A model generated the notes under the pieces. It worked only from the letters and a program-made list of their open reading frames with translations. It searched no databases and was not told where the DNA came from. DNA of 64,000 bases. Source: JAVWHP01 sp036639955 (GTDB lineage: Bacteria > Bacillota_I > Bacilli_A > Erysipelotrichales > Erysipelotrichaceae). The stretch covers positions 1 to 64,000 of the forward strand of contig JAVWHP010000003.1 of NCBI GenBank assembly GCA_036639955.1. The letters are read 5' to 3'. The translations under genes were made by a program, and so were the position numbers. This document shows positions 9,169-16,850 of the stretch, one piece after another (the first letter of the stretch is position 1; each line of letters starts with the position of its first letter).

Positions 9169-10437
9169 ATGAAAATACTTTGGGTTGTTAATATCAGTTT
9201 TCCTGATGTTGTAAGCGAATTGAATCTAAATTCTGCTTGTTATGGCGGATGGCTTTTAGGGCTTTCAGGGGCATTAATTCGCGATGAATCAATAGAACTT
9301 GGAATATGTAATTTAAATAAAAGTATTACTAATATTGAAAAATTTAAAAAAAACGGAATCAAATATTATGTTTTACCCTTTGATAAAAATAAGAACAGTG
9401 AGTTCAGTTCGGGCACCACTGATTTATTTAAAGAAGTTTACAGGGATTTTCAGCCTGATATTGTTCATATTCATGGAACAGAGTTTGGTCACTCACTATC
9501 TGCTTTGCGCGCATGTTCGAAAACCACAAAAAATGTTATTTCGATACAAGGACTAACTAGCTTGTGTTCATACCATTATCTTGAAGGCATACCATTAAAT
9601 GTTAAAATGATACCAACAATTAGAGACATAATACGAAGAGATAGTATCATGCTACAAGTTAGAAAATTTGAAAAGAGAGGCAAGCTAGAAATAAACTGTT
9701 TAAAAGAGACCCAAAATATTATAGGTAGAACTAATTGGGATGAAGCAGTTACATTTCTTCATAATAATAATAGAAGTTATTACTGTGTTAATGAAATTTT
9801 ACGTGATGCTTTTTATACGGGGGAATGGCTTTATGAAAAATGTAATAAACACTCTATTTTTGTTAGTCAATCCAGTTATCCTATAAAAGGGTTTCATCTG
9901 TTGTTAAAATCTTTAGCGATTATAAAAAAAGAAATACCTGATATTAAGGTTCGCGTTTCTGGAGATTTGCCTTATATCAAGGGACTTAAGGGTACTTTGT
10001 TACAGACAAGGTATGGTAATTATATCAAGAAAACGATAAAAAAACTTAAACTTGAAGATACAATTGTTTTTTTAGGGAATATTGACGAAATGACAATGAA
10101 AGAAGAATTTTTAAAAGCGAATGTTTTTGTTTCACCGTCGATTGTTGAAAATGAGTCTAATTCTGTTAGTGAGGCGAAAATTTTAGGGGTTCCAGTTGTA
10201 TCTTCATATGTTGGAGGAGTTGCTCAAAGAATTGAGCATGGGGTTGATGGTTTCACCTATCCACATATGGAATATTATATGTTGGCATTTTATGTTGTTA
10301 AACTTTTAAATAATACAGAATTGAGTAAAAAGATTGGGTATAATGCGCAGATTAATGCAAGAATTGTAAATGACGTTGGTACCAATATAAAGGCTCTAAA
10401 GAGCGCATATTTAAGTATTTTAAATAAGAAAGATTGA
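9169..10437 (+). CDS. Glycosyltransferase family 4, last gene of the polysaccharide operon
   Basis: A 422-residue GT4 enzyme. DIVHIHGTEFGHS near residue 97 is the typical acceptor-domain turn. FVSPSIVENESNSVSEAKILGVPVVSS near residue 320 carries the Glu-x7-Glu donor motif, and a GGV loop follows. TAGGAGAT stands before the ATG. It probably transfers a hexose during repeat-unit assembly. No clear hairpin terminator follows; the operon runs into the decayed region beyond 10438, which suggests that the original 3' end has been rearranged. Confidence 0.8.
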   Translation: MKILWVVNISFPDVVSELNLNSACYGGWLLGLSGALIRDESIELGICNLNKSITNIEKFKKNGIKYYVLPFDKNKNSEFSSGTTDLFKEVYRDFQPDIVHIHGTEFGHSLSALRACSKTTKNVISIQGLTSLCSYHYLEGIPLNVKMIPTIRDIIRRDSIMLQVRKFEKRGKLEINCLKETQNIIGRTNWDEAVTFLHNNNRSYYCVNEILRDAFYTGEWLYEKCNKHSIFVSQSSYPIKGFHLLLKSLAIIKKEIPDIKVRVSGDLPYIKGLKGTLLQTRYGNYIKKTIKKLKLEDTIVFLGNIDEMTMKEEFLKANVFVSPSIVENESNSVSEAKILGVPVVSSYVGGVAQRIEHGVDGFTYPHMEYYMLAFYVVKLLNNTELSKKIGYNAQINARIVNDVGTNIKALKSAYLSILNKKD

Positions 10438-10902
10438 TATTTTATCTGAAAAGAATCAAATAATTCCCAACGATTCAGGCAGGATTTCTTTAATTATATG
10501 AGTGAGCTCCAGATATGACTGTTGGCCATACTAATTATATTTCAGATAGATTAAGTTTTGGAACACATGTTATCAATCCTTATACTATGTTATTGAAGAA
10601 ATCTTAGTTATATCCTATATAACATTTGTCAGACAGGATTCTGATAAGAAAAATATGAATATTAATGCTAAGTTAGAAGAACTTGGTAAAATAGTCAATA
10701 TTGAATTTTATAATTTAGGATTAAAGAAAGATGAATTAAAAGTGATTTTTTAATATCTAATGATTTTAATATAAGATAGATTATTACATTTAAAACAATT
10801 ATATTTGGTTAAATTATATAGTAAACGGTTTCAGTTATATAGATATTTACTTGATAACATAAGTATGTAGAAGTAAAGTAATAAAGAGAGGATTTGAACA
10901 AT
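10438..10902 (+). pseudogene. Gene remnants without an intact frame, between the polysaccharide operon and the ferredoxin copies
   Basis: No frame is open over most of this stretch, yet protein-like fragments remain. About 30 codons run from near 10510 (APDMTVGHTNYISDRLSF) to a stop at about 10606. Another segment, about 10616-10753, reads KLEELGKIVNIEFYNLG and ends in a stop after KDELKVIF. The two are in different frames, as expected after frameshift decay. I do not recognise the parent family. The last 40 bases carry the AGAGAGG site of the first ferredoxin gene. Confidence 0.35.
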
Positions 10903-11154
10903 ATGCATATAGATCAAGACAAGTGTAGTGGTTGTGGTTCTTGTATAGAGGGATGTCAAAACAATGCAATTAGACTAGATGAAAATAATAAAGTATACAT
11001 AGAAATTTTTGATTGTGTTGAATGTTTGGCATGTATTGATGTTTGTCTAATGATGCTATTGACGAAGGAAATTCATTTTAATAATTATCTAGTAAATAGA
11101 CTAAGCTACCATGAAAATTGGAAGTACAAAATATTAAAGAAAGGTATGTATTAA
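10903..11154 (+). CDS. Small ferredoxin-like protein, two 4Fe-4S motifs (copy 1 of 4)
   Basis: An 83-residue protein. CSGCGSCIEGC and CVECLACIDVC, both Cys-x2-Cys-x2-Cys-x3-Cys, would hold two 4Fe-4S clusters in the bacterial ferredoxin fold, giving a cytoplasmic electron carrier. A TTG at 10894 lies in the same frame, but the AGAGAGG at about 10885-10891 is spaced correctly for the ATG at 10903, and the paralogue at 12068 starts at the equivalent codon. After the second motif the last 30 residues are unrelated to the 57-residue paralogue, so the 3' end may be a frameshifted tail. The gene may already be decaying, because the typical Pro after the fourth Cys is missing. Confidence 0.55.
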   Translation: MHIDQDKCSGCGSCIEGCQNNAIRLDENNKVYIEIFDCVECLACIDVCLMMLLTKEIHFNNYLVNRLSYHENWKYKILKKGMY

Positions 11155-11155
11155 T

Positions 11156-11325
11156 ATTCATATAGACCAAGAAAAATGTACTAAGTGTGGCGTTGCATAT
11201 GCCAATGTAAATCCGATAGTATAAAGATAGATGAGAATAACAAAGTCTATATAGTCGAAGAGACCTGGAATGATTGTTATTTATACTCAATCGTCTGCAA
11301 TAGACTTGTTATACATTGAATCTAT
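11156..11325 (+). pseudogene. Broken ferredoxin copy 2
   Basis: Bases 11156-11192 match the start of the neighbouring ferredoxins (IHIDQEKCTKCG), but the start codon is ATT instead of ATG. A one-base frameshift near 11195 is needed to continue into CQCKSDSIKIDENNKVYI and the Asn-Asp-Cys that follows. With both defects the copy cannot make a ferredoxin. Its order and spacing show that it arose by tandem duplication. Confidence 0.55.
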
Positions 11326-11364
11326 TAATTTAATTTAGCTGGATTAATATGAAGATGTATTAGT

Positions 11365-11465
11365 AATTAGATACAGGTAAAGAAAAAAGTACTGGGTGTA
11401 TGACCTGTATTGATGTAATTGAATATGATGTTATAAAAATGGTGCTCCTATTATTTATACATAAC
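11365..11465 (+). pseudogene. Broken ferredoxin copy 3
   Basis: The stretch reads KEKSTGCMTCIDVIEYDVI, plainly homologous to KEKCTGCMSCMDVCEYDAI of the intact copy at 12068. The first and fourth cluster cysteines are replaced by Ser and Ile, there is no start codon with a ribosome site, and the second cluster motif is absent. It is therefore a remnant. Confidence 0.55.
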
Positions 11466-11630
11466 GTACAATTTGATATAAGGTAAAGATAACTCGAAGA
11501 TCATTTTAAATCAACCTATGAAAACGCAAGATCATTCTGCAAATGCTTTTAAGAAGCGGAAGTGATGTCGAATGAATTTATTTAACTCGAAAGAACAATT
11601 ATAGCCGAATGGCTAAAAGGAGATATATAT

Positions 11631-11822
11631 ATGATTGAAGATGAATTAGCAAAAATGACTGATTTAGAAAGATTATATATGGGTAGGATATCAGTTGATG
11701 AAAATATATTGGAAGTTCTAAGTAGAGATGAGGTATGGTTTGTTATAGAAGGAGTGGCTTGTAACAGGGGTTGTTCGTGGTCATTACTTGAGGGCTTAGT
11801 AAGGATGGGGATGATGATGTAA
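11631..11822 (+). pseudogene. Small leucine-rich-variant/HEAT-like repeat ORF, probably frameshifted
   Basis: A 63-codon frame with a strong AAGGAGAT site seven bases upstream. The middle resembles one repeat of the kind VLSRDExxxVxxxVACNxxxxxxLLExLVRD, as in leucine-rich-variant (LRV) proteins. The present frame ends in RMGMMM, whereas the neighbouring frame continues as RDGDDDVKR, which fits the repeat better. A frameshift near 11800 is therefore likely, and the ORF is a fragment of a longer gene. Some LRV proteins carry an N-terminal Fe-S cluster, which may be relevant beside ferredoxin copies, but this is inference from weak similarity. Confidence 0.35.
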
Positions 11823-12067
11823 AGCGATAGGATGATTTGAATATGAAGTATAGAATTCAAAAACAATAAGATAGAGAACATCATAATAAATATGGATATA
11901 AGAAGGGCAAACCCAAAGAAAGCATCAATGTTAAAGTAAGAATGTACAGTTTTATACTTTTTAATTGATTCTTAACATAGATAATTCTTTTTATTGTGAA
12001 GCTATGAATAAATAGTGATATACTAAAAATGTAAGAATTATAGAAGTAAAGAAAGTAGTATAATAAA
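11823..12067 (+). other. Non-coding/decayed spacer upstream of ferredoxin copy 4
   Basis: No supported gene is visible. TATACT at 12019-12024 could be a -10 element, with TTGTGA at 11994-11999 as a poorly spaced (19-base) -35. The same string TATACTAAAAATG recurs at about 20583 ahead of the McrBC-like operon. The remainder looks like degraded coding sequence following the LRV-like ORF. Confidence 0.3.
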
Positions 12068-12241
12068 ATGAACATAGATAAAGAAAAGTGTACTGGTTGT
12101 ATGAGCTGTATGGATGTATGTGAATATGATGCTATAATTATAGAAGAAGATAATAAACCAAAAATCTGTATAGAATATTGCCTTAACTGTGGGTTATGCC
12201 AATCAATATGTTGTGATGATGCTATAAAGGTGATCCTATGA
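12068..12241 (+). CDS. Ferredoxin, 2x[4Fe-4S] (copy 4, intact)
   Basis: A 57-residue ORF below the usual length cut-off. It has CTGCMSCMDVC at residues 8-18 and CLNCGLCQSIC at 38-48, two perfect Cys-x2-Cys-x2-Cys-x3-Cys motifs, each followed by a short DA(I) segment as in clostridial ferredoxins. It would be a small cytoplasmic electron carrier. No redox enzyme lies nearby, so the partner is unknown. The usual proline after the last Cys of each motif is missing (Glu and Cys instead), which is unusual and could alter redox potential. The ribosome site is weak: only GAAAG-like bases are present, more than 15 bases upstream. It is the most complete member of a decaying tandem set. Confidence 0.65.
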   Translation: MNIDKEKCTGCMSCMDVCEYDAIIIEEDNKPKICIEYCLNCGLCQSICCDDAIKVIL

Positions 12242-12300
12242 TTTGGTAGAACATTTTAAGTACTATCATAACATTAAAGAATAGTTATCTTGATAGTTTG

Positions 12301-12453
12301 ATTAAAAACTGAACTGCTACTGCTAACTTCACTATAAAGAAGAGTGGTAAACCTAAAGCACCTAGTACAGGTATAATTAATGATAGATATATGGTATTAA
12401 GTATTATGCTACTAAGTGGAGTAATAATAATTAAACAACTAAAAGAAAACTAA
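12301..12453 (+). pseudogene. 3' fragment of a wall-anchored surface protein gene
   Basis: The frame reads TATANFTIKKSGKPKAPSTG followed by a hydrophobic segment and KQLKEN, nearly identical to the end of the intact protein encoded at 12610-14439. Only the last 50 codons or so remain, preceded by unrelated sequence and an in-frame stop. The fragment is followed by the same terminator and leader found after the next copy, so it marks the left boundary of a tandem duplication. Confidence 0.8.
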
Positions 12454-12457
12454 AGAT

Positions 12458-12488
12458 GAAGTGCACTTTCTAGAAGTGCACTTCTTTT
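12458..12488 (+). terminator. Rho-independent terminator after the surface-protein fragment
   Basis: GAAGTGCACTT (12458-12468) pairs perfectly with AAGTGCACTTC (12474-12484) around a five-base loop and is followed by TTTT. A related hairpin follows the next paralogue at 14447. Confidence 0.75.
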
Positions 12489-12609
12489 ATAAGGTTATGT
12501 ATGTATTAATTATACTAATGAATATATAAACATAGATAGTAATTGAAAGGGGAATTTATATGATGTAAACTAAAGGTATTAATAGAATATATTAATCAAG
12601 GAGGACATT
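12489..12609 (+). other. Leader region of the first intact surface protein, repeated at about 14475-14595
   Basis: This 120-base leader is almost identical to the one before the pseudogene at 14596. It contains a GAAAGGGG site followed by a two-codon ORF (ATG ATG TAA at 12559-12567), then ATCAAGGAGG just before the real start. In the second copy the first ATG of the mini-ORF has become AAG. No convincing -35/-10 pair could be picked out. Confidence 0.4.
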
Positions 12610-14439
12610 ATGAATAATATAATTAGATTAAAGAAAACTCTCTTATCTTTAATTTTAGTGTTTATTCTTACTTTTAGTTTACTACCTACATCAGTAAAAG
12701 GTGCTAATGGAGATAGTTTATTAATAGGTGGAGTAGATATTATTACTAAGACAGAACATAAGATAGAATACAGTAATGGAGGATATGCTAAGTATGATAT
12801 AGCTACAAAGACACTCGAGTTAAATAATGCAGATATTGTATGTGGAACAAATATTGCTGCTGGAATATCGGGTACTGTATCCGGTTCACTATCGATTAAT
12901 GTTAAAGGTAGTAACCGCATATATTATTACGGGTCAGGGCCTGAATCTACTAGTGGTATAAATGTTCAAACGCCTGAACTTAATATTAATGGAACTGATT
13001 CATCTACTTCATTCTTGTTAATTGATAGATATGATTCTAGAGGGAGTTTCCTTGGCATTAACTCTTCTCAAGGAACTATTAACTTGAAAAATATTGGATG
13101 TTCAATAAATTTTAATAAGAATACTATGTTTTCTGGTGGATCTTATGGTATAAATACTAATGGTAATGACTTAAATATAAGTAATTCTAAATTAAACTTT
13201 AGTAATTTAAAAACGGGTCTTAATCTTGCTTCAAGTAAAGCAACTATAAATAATAGCACTCTAAAATTCAATGATGTTAATCATAATATATGGGGAGTTG
13301 ATTCATCTTTATTATTAAAAGATAGTTTATTAAATCATGAATCAAATAAACCATCAGCCGATATATTTAGAGTGGACAATCCTTCGAAATTTGATGTGAA
13401 TGTTAATAATTCAACTATTAATGCATTAGGAAGCTCTCTTAGAGTGGGGTTTAATGTTACTGATTTAAATATTAATAATGGGTCTAAGATTAACCTTAAA
13501 TGTAGAAAAGAATGTATTACAGCAGATAAAGTAAGTATTATCGATAGCGCTATTAAAGTTGAAACATTTGAATCGAGTGCTAGTGCAATTGCCTCAAGTG
13601 GATTAATAGATATTAAAGATAGTACGATAGATGCTAGTAGTAAAGATATGGGTGCTATAATGGTACAAAATTCTATTATTGCTGGAGATCCTACACCTAC
13701 TAGTATAATATTAAATAGTAATTTAGCTATTGAAGATGATTTAAAACTAGTCAATAATGGAAATAGTACTGATGTGGTGTATTTTTCGTCTTTCATACCT
13801 AACACTGAAAAGGAACTTGCTAGAGCAGCAGTCAATGCTTCTAATGTAGTTAAGATATATATTAAAGACGCTGATTATAGTACTGTTATAGCAGCCATAA
13901 ACAGCATGCCAAATGATTTAACTATTTATACAGAAACTAGCGTAAATAGACTTGTGGACGCTATAACTGCTGTTGGAATAGGTAAAAATAAAACTGAACA
14001 AACATTAGTAGACCAATATGCTAAAGATATACTAGCAGCTATAGGTAACCTAGAACTATTGACAGTAGCACCTACTATTATAGATGGTAATAACCAAACT
14101 ATAACAGAAGGTTCTGAAGGAATATTTAGATCTAATGCTAATATTAATGACTTTATTAAAGTAAGTGTAGATGGTAAAGATTTAGATAGTACTAACTATA
14201 CTGCTACAAGTGGAAGTACTATAATAAAACTTAATAAGAATTATATAGCTACTCTAAGTGAAGGTAACCATAAAATAAGTATAGTAAGTAAAAATGGTAC
14301 TGCTACTGCTAACTTTACTATAAAGAAGAGTAGTAAACCTAAAGCACCTAGTACAGGTATAACTAATGATAGTTATATGCTATTAAGTATTATGCTACTA
14401 AGTGGAGTAATAATAATTAAACAACTAAAAGAAAACTAA
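12610..14439 (+). CDS. Secreted, wall-anchored beta-helix/FIVAR/X2 surface protein (paralogue A)
   Basis: A 609-residue protein with a signal peptide (residues 1-31, LKKTLLSLILVFILTFSLLP core). A long Asn/Ser/Ile-rich part (about 35-405) repeats short LNINNSxI-type units, suggesting a right-handed beta-helix. A FIVAR-like helical module (about 415-475, with TEQTLVDQYAKDILAAI) is followed by an X2/Ig-like module (about 485-572: DLDSTNYTATSGSTIIKL and GNHKISIVSKNGTA). The C-terminus has APSTG, a hydrophobic helix and KQLKEN, a variant sortase signal. It is probably an adhesin or carbohydrate-binding surface protein. AAGGAGG precedes the ATG. It is part of a tandem family with 14596, 16851 and 18663, and its own terminator follows. 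Confidence 0.7.
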   Translation: MNNIIRLKKTLLSLILVFILTFSLLPTSVKGANGDSLLIGGVDIITKTEHKIEYSNGGYAKYDIATKTLELNNADIVCGTNIAAGISGTVSGSLSINVKGSNRIYYYGSGPESTSGINVQTPELNINGTDSSTSFLLIDRYDSRGSFLGINSSQGTINLKNIGCSINFNKNTMFSGGSYGINTNGNDLNISNSKLNFSNLKTGLNLASSKATINNSTLKFNDVNHNIWGVDSSLLLKDSLLNHESNKPSADIFRVDNPSKFDVNVNNSTINALGSSLRVGFNVTDLNINNGSKINLKCRKECITADKVSIIDSAIKVETFESSASAIASSGLIDIKDSTIDASSKDMGAIMVQNSIIAGDPTPTSIILNSNLAIEDDLKLVNNGNSTDVVYFSSFIPNTEKELARAAVNASNVVKIYIKDADYSTVIAAINSMPNDLTIYTETSVNRLVDAITAVGIGKNKTEQTLVDQYAKDILAAIGNLELLTVAPTIIDGNNQTITEGSEGIFRSNANINDFIKVSVDGKDLDSTNYTATSGSTIIKLNKNYIATLSEGNHKISIVSKNGTATANFTIKKSSKPKAPSTGITNDSYMLLSIMLLSGVIIIKQLKEN

Positions 14440-14446
14440 AGTATAT

Positions 14447-14474
14447 GTGCACTCCAAGAGAGTGCACTTCTTTT
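14447..14474 (+). terminator. Terminator after paralogue A
   Basis: GTGCACTC (14447-14454) and GAGTGCAC (14460-14467) form a perfect eight-base stem with loop CAAGA, followed by TTCTTTT. Sequence and position match the terminator at 12458, evidence of duplication. Confidence 0.7.
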
Positions 14475-14595
14475 ATAAGGTTAGGTATGTATTAATTATA
14501 CTAATGAATATATAAAAATAGATACTAATTGAAAGGGGAATTTATAAGATGTAAACTAAAGTTATTAATATAATATATTAATCAAGGAGAACATT

Positions 14596-16194
14596 ATGAA
14601 GAATATAATAAGATTAAAGAAAAATCTCTTTTCTATAACTTTATTATTTATTCTTCAGTTAGTTTAATATCTATACAAGTTAAAGTAAGTAATGGAGATA
14701 GTTTATTGATAGAAGGAGAAGATATTATAACTAAAACAGTCCATAAGATAGAGTACGCTAATGGAGGATATGCTAAGTATGATAAAATTAATAAAACACT
14801 AGAACTAAACATTGTTAATATCAAATGTAAAACCAATACAGGAATAAGTGGAACAATAGAAGGAACACTAACCATAAAAATAAAAGGAATAAATACGATA
14901 ACAATAAACCAACCAAACACTGAAAGATATGGAATAGATATAACAACAGATAAATTAAACATTATGGGAACAAAAGATAAAACAAGTAAATTAAATATAA
15001 ATATAGAAAATTCAATAGAACCATTCTATGGAATAAGAGCCTTACATACAAACTTAAATATTAAAGATATATATTTAGATATTAAAGGTATAGGAGAATT
15101 CCAATACGGATATACATATTGAATATATACAGCTTATAAAGACTTAAATATAAATAACTCTAATATAAATATAGAAAATATAATGAATAATATCATTTTA
15201 TATAAAGTTAAAACTAATATAGATAGTAGTAATTTTAGATTTAATGAATCTTATTATAATATTATGAGTACAGATGGGTATATAACATTTAATAATTCTA
15301 TTATTATGCTTTAGATAATAGTTTATCATCTGGTATTAGTTCTTATAATTTAGATATTAATAATGATAGTATTATAAATCTTAATACTAAAGGAGATGGG
15401 ATATCTTCTAATGATACTATGATTATTAAAGATAGTGATTTAAATGTTGTTACTACTGATTTTGATATTGGTGCTATTTCAACTGGTGGTACATTAGATA
15501 TTATGGATAGTACTATAGAGGCTAGTAGTAATGGTATATTCTAGGAAAGTAATTAAGAAGGTGATCCTACTCCTACTAATATATTTCTTAATAGTAATAT
15601 AACTACTAAAGGTAATTTAAAGATAGTTAATAATAGTACTCCTAGTTGTGATGTATATTATACTTATTTTATAGGTAGTAATGAAAGTATTACTAATGAT
15701 GGTTCTAATAAAATTAGTATTTAATTAAGAATGCTGATTATAGTGCTGTAGATGCTATTATAAACAGTATACTTAAAGATTTAAGTATTTATACAGATGC
15801 TAGTCTAAAAGCTCTTAGCATGGCTAAAAAAGATGTTATAAGAGATAAGAATATTACTGAACAACTTATAGTAGATAAGTATGCTACTAATATACAAATA
15901 GTTATAAATAACTTAAAGCTAGTACCTATATTACCTAATATTATAGATGTTAATAACCAAACTATAAAAGAAGGTAATAATGCAGTATTTAAATCTAATG
16001 CTAATATTAATGACTTTATTAAAGTAAGTATAGATGGTAATGATATAGATATTACTAACTATACAGTAATAAGTGGAAGTACTATAATAACACTTAATAA
16101 GAATTATTTATCTACTCTTTGTGCAGGAAACCATAATATAAGTATAGTAAGTAAAAACGGTATTGTTACTACTAACTTTACTATAAAGAAATAG
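14596..16194 (+). pseudogene. Inactivated surface-protein paralogue B
   Basis: The leader, AAGGAGA site and first 20 codons match paralogue A, but the frame stops after about 23 codons (FILQLV then TAA). Homology resumes in another frame (14706-15122, IEGEDIITKTVHKIEYANGG), stops at 15121, wanders through several frames with further stops, and resumes in one frame at 15820-16194 with the FIVAR-like and X2-like modules (KVSIDGNDIDITNYTVISGS). It ends at NFTIKK with no Pro-rich linker or sorting signal. At least four disruptions are needed to explain it, so it is a dead member of the tandem array. Confidence 0.8.
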
Positions 16195-16249
16195 TTATAT
16201 TTATAAAAAAAATTAGATTTAACTAATATATTTATCTAAAAAGAATAAA

Positions 16250-16280
16250 CAAAAGACCCAATGGGGGAGGGTCTTTTGTT
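16250..16280. terminator. Strong hairpin, possible bidirectional terminator
   Basis: CAAAAGACCC (16250-16259) pairs with GGGTCTTTTG (16269-16278) around AATGGGGGA. The arms end in an A-run on the left and a T-run on the right, so it could terminate transcription from either side, including a convergent antisense RNA. Confidence 0.65.
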
Positions 16281-16345
16281 AAGTATGCTATTATTACATA
16301 TTGTATATTATTAAAGCATATAATAGCAGTCCTGAAAGGAGGAAG

Positions 16346-16402
16346 ATGTACAGCGGGGGGATGCGTATACAACTTCATATTTTGATGATAATTTCGCTTT
16401 AA
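16346..16402 (+). pseudogene. Short ORF behind a perfect ribosome site; possible decayed type I toxin-like gene
   Basis: AAAGGAGG at 16336-16343 is followed at three bases by an ATG at 16346 and, better spaced, by an in-frame ATG at 16361. The frame encodes only 18 residues ending ILMIISL. If two bases near 16391 are removed the reading becomes LMI-FALITI, reminiscent of the hydrophobic core of small holin-like type I toxins (TxpA/BsrG/RatA-like) of Firmicutes. The neighbouring bidirectional hairpin would fit an antisense antitoxin end. The match is short, so this is a weak inference. Confidence 0.25.
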
Positions 16403-16547
16403 TAACTATTTAATTATAACAAATTTTTTAATAATATAATACACTAAATGCAAAAAAAAATAAATATAATGATAAAACGTAGTATTTTTATTGTTATTTG
16501 ACCCTAAAAGCATATAAATCTTATAAAAAATAATATAATTATGTATA

Positions 16548-16576
16548 TTGAACTAATATTTAAAATAATATATAAT
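16548..16576 (+). promoter_or_regulatory. SigA-type promoter of the 33-residue micro-protein
   Basis: TTGAAC (16548-16553) and TATAAT (16571-16576) are separated by 17 bases, and the start codon lies 30 bases downstream of the -10. Confidence 0.65.
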
Positions 16577-16605
16577 AATTTGGATTTATTATTTAGGAGG
16601 GCTTT

Positions 16606-16707
16606 ATGAAAAAACTTGATCTACTTGTAAGAATTAGAGCAGTCATTCTTTTAACATTAGGATTATTAATGCTAATTGGTGGAGCAATACTTAAATCTTT
16701 ATATTAA
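16606..16707 (+). CDS. 33-residue single-helix membrane micro-protein
   Basis: An ORF too short for standard calling, with promoter, an AGGAGGG site seven bases ahead, and its own terminator. The peptide starts MKKLDLLVRIRAV, followed by a hydrophobic helix of about 18 residues (LLTLGLLMLIGGAIL) and a short KSLY tail. The basic N-terminus suggests it stays inside with a single membrane helix. Function is unknown; a small membrane regulator or type I toxin-like peptide would fit. The complete expression signals make a real gene likely. Confidence 0.6.
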   Translation: MKKLDLLVRIRAVILLTLGLLMLIGGAILKSLY

Positions 16708-16709
16708 TA

Positions 16710-16742
16710 AAAACCATTGACTAATACTCAATGGTTTTTTAT
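16710..16742 (+). terminator. Terminator of the micro-protein gene
   Basis: AAAACCATTGA (16710-16720) pairs with TCAATGGTTTT (16728-16738) around a seven-base loop and continues into a T-run. Confidence 0.8.
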
Positions 16743-16786
16743 TTATATATTATAATTACTACTTATTATATAAAAAGTACTTTACC

Positions 16787-16815
16787 TTGTATTTATAAAA
16801 TATAAGTAATAAGAT
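16787..16815 (+). promoter_or_regulatory. Probable promoter of surface-protein paralogue C
   Basis: TTGTAT (16787-16792) and TAAGAT (16810-16815) have 17-base spacing. The -10 is imperfect. A short hairpin and the ribosome site follow. Confidence 0.4.
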
Positions 16816-16823
16816 GTAAATAT

Positions 16824-16838
16824 AACTATTATATAGTT
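16824..16838 (+). repeat. AACTAT-N3-ATAGTT hairpin next to the ribosome site of paralogue C
   Basis: A perfect six-base inverted repeat (loop TAT) ends one base before TAGGAGAAC. The same hairpin with a different loop lies at the same place before paralogue D (18636-18650). Confidence 0.5.
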
Positions 16839-16850
16839 TAGGAGAACAAT

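Larger units (their letters stand above)
16195..16605 (+). other. Intergenic region with a terminator, a possible decayed toxin-like micro-ORF and a promoter
   Basis: From left to right: the hairpin at 16250-16280; an inverted repeat TGCTATTAT / ATAATAGCA spanning about 16285-16328; a GAAAGGAGG site with a short ORF at 16346-16402; about 140 very AT-rich bases without features; and a promoter at 16548-16576 for the micro-protein at 16606. Confidence 0.5.

Noticed and set aside
9335..9556. Plus-strand ORF within the last glycosyltransferase
   Set aside because: It overlaps a well-supported gene in another frame and has no start signal.
13335..13835. Minus-strand ORF of 166 codons
   Set aside because: It lies wholly inside paralogue A, has no ribosome site and is rich in Leu/Ser/Ile as expected for the antisense of Asn/Ile-rich repeats.
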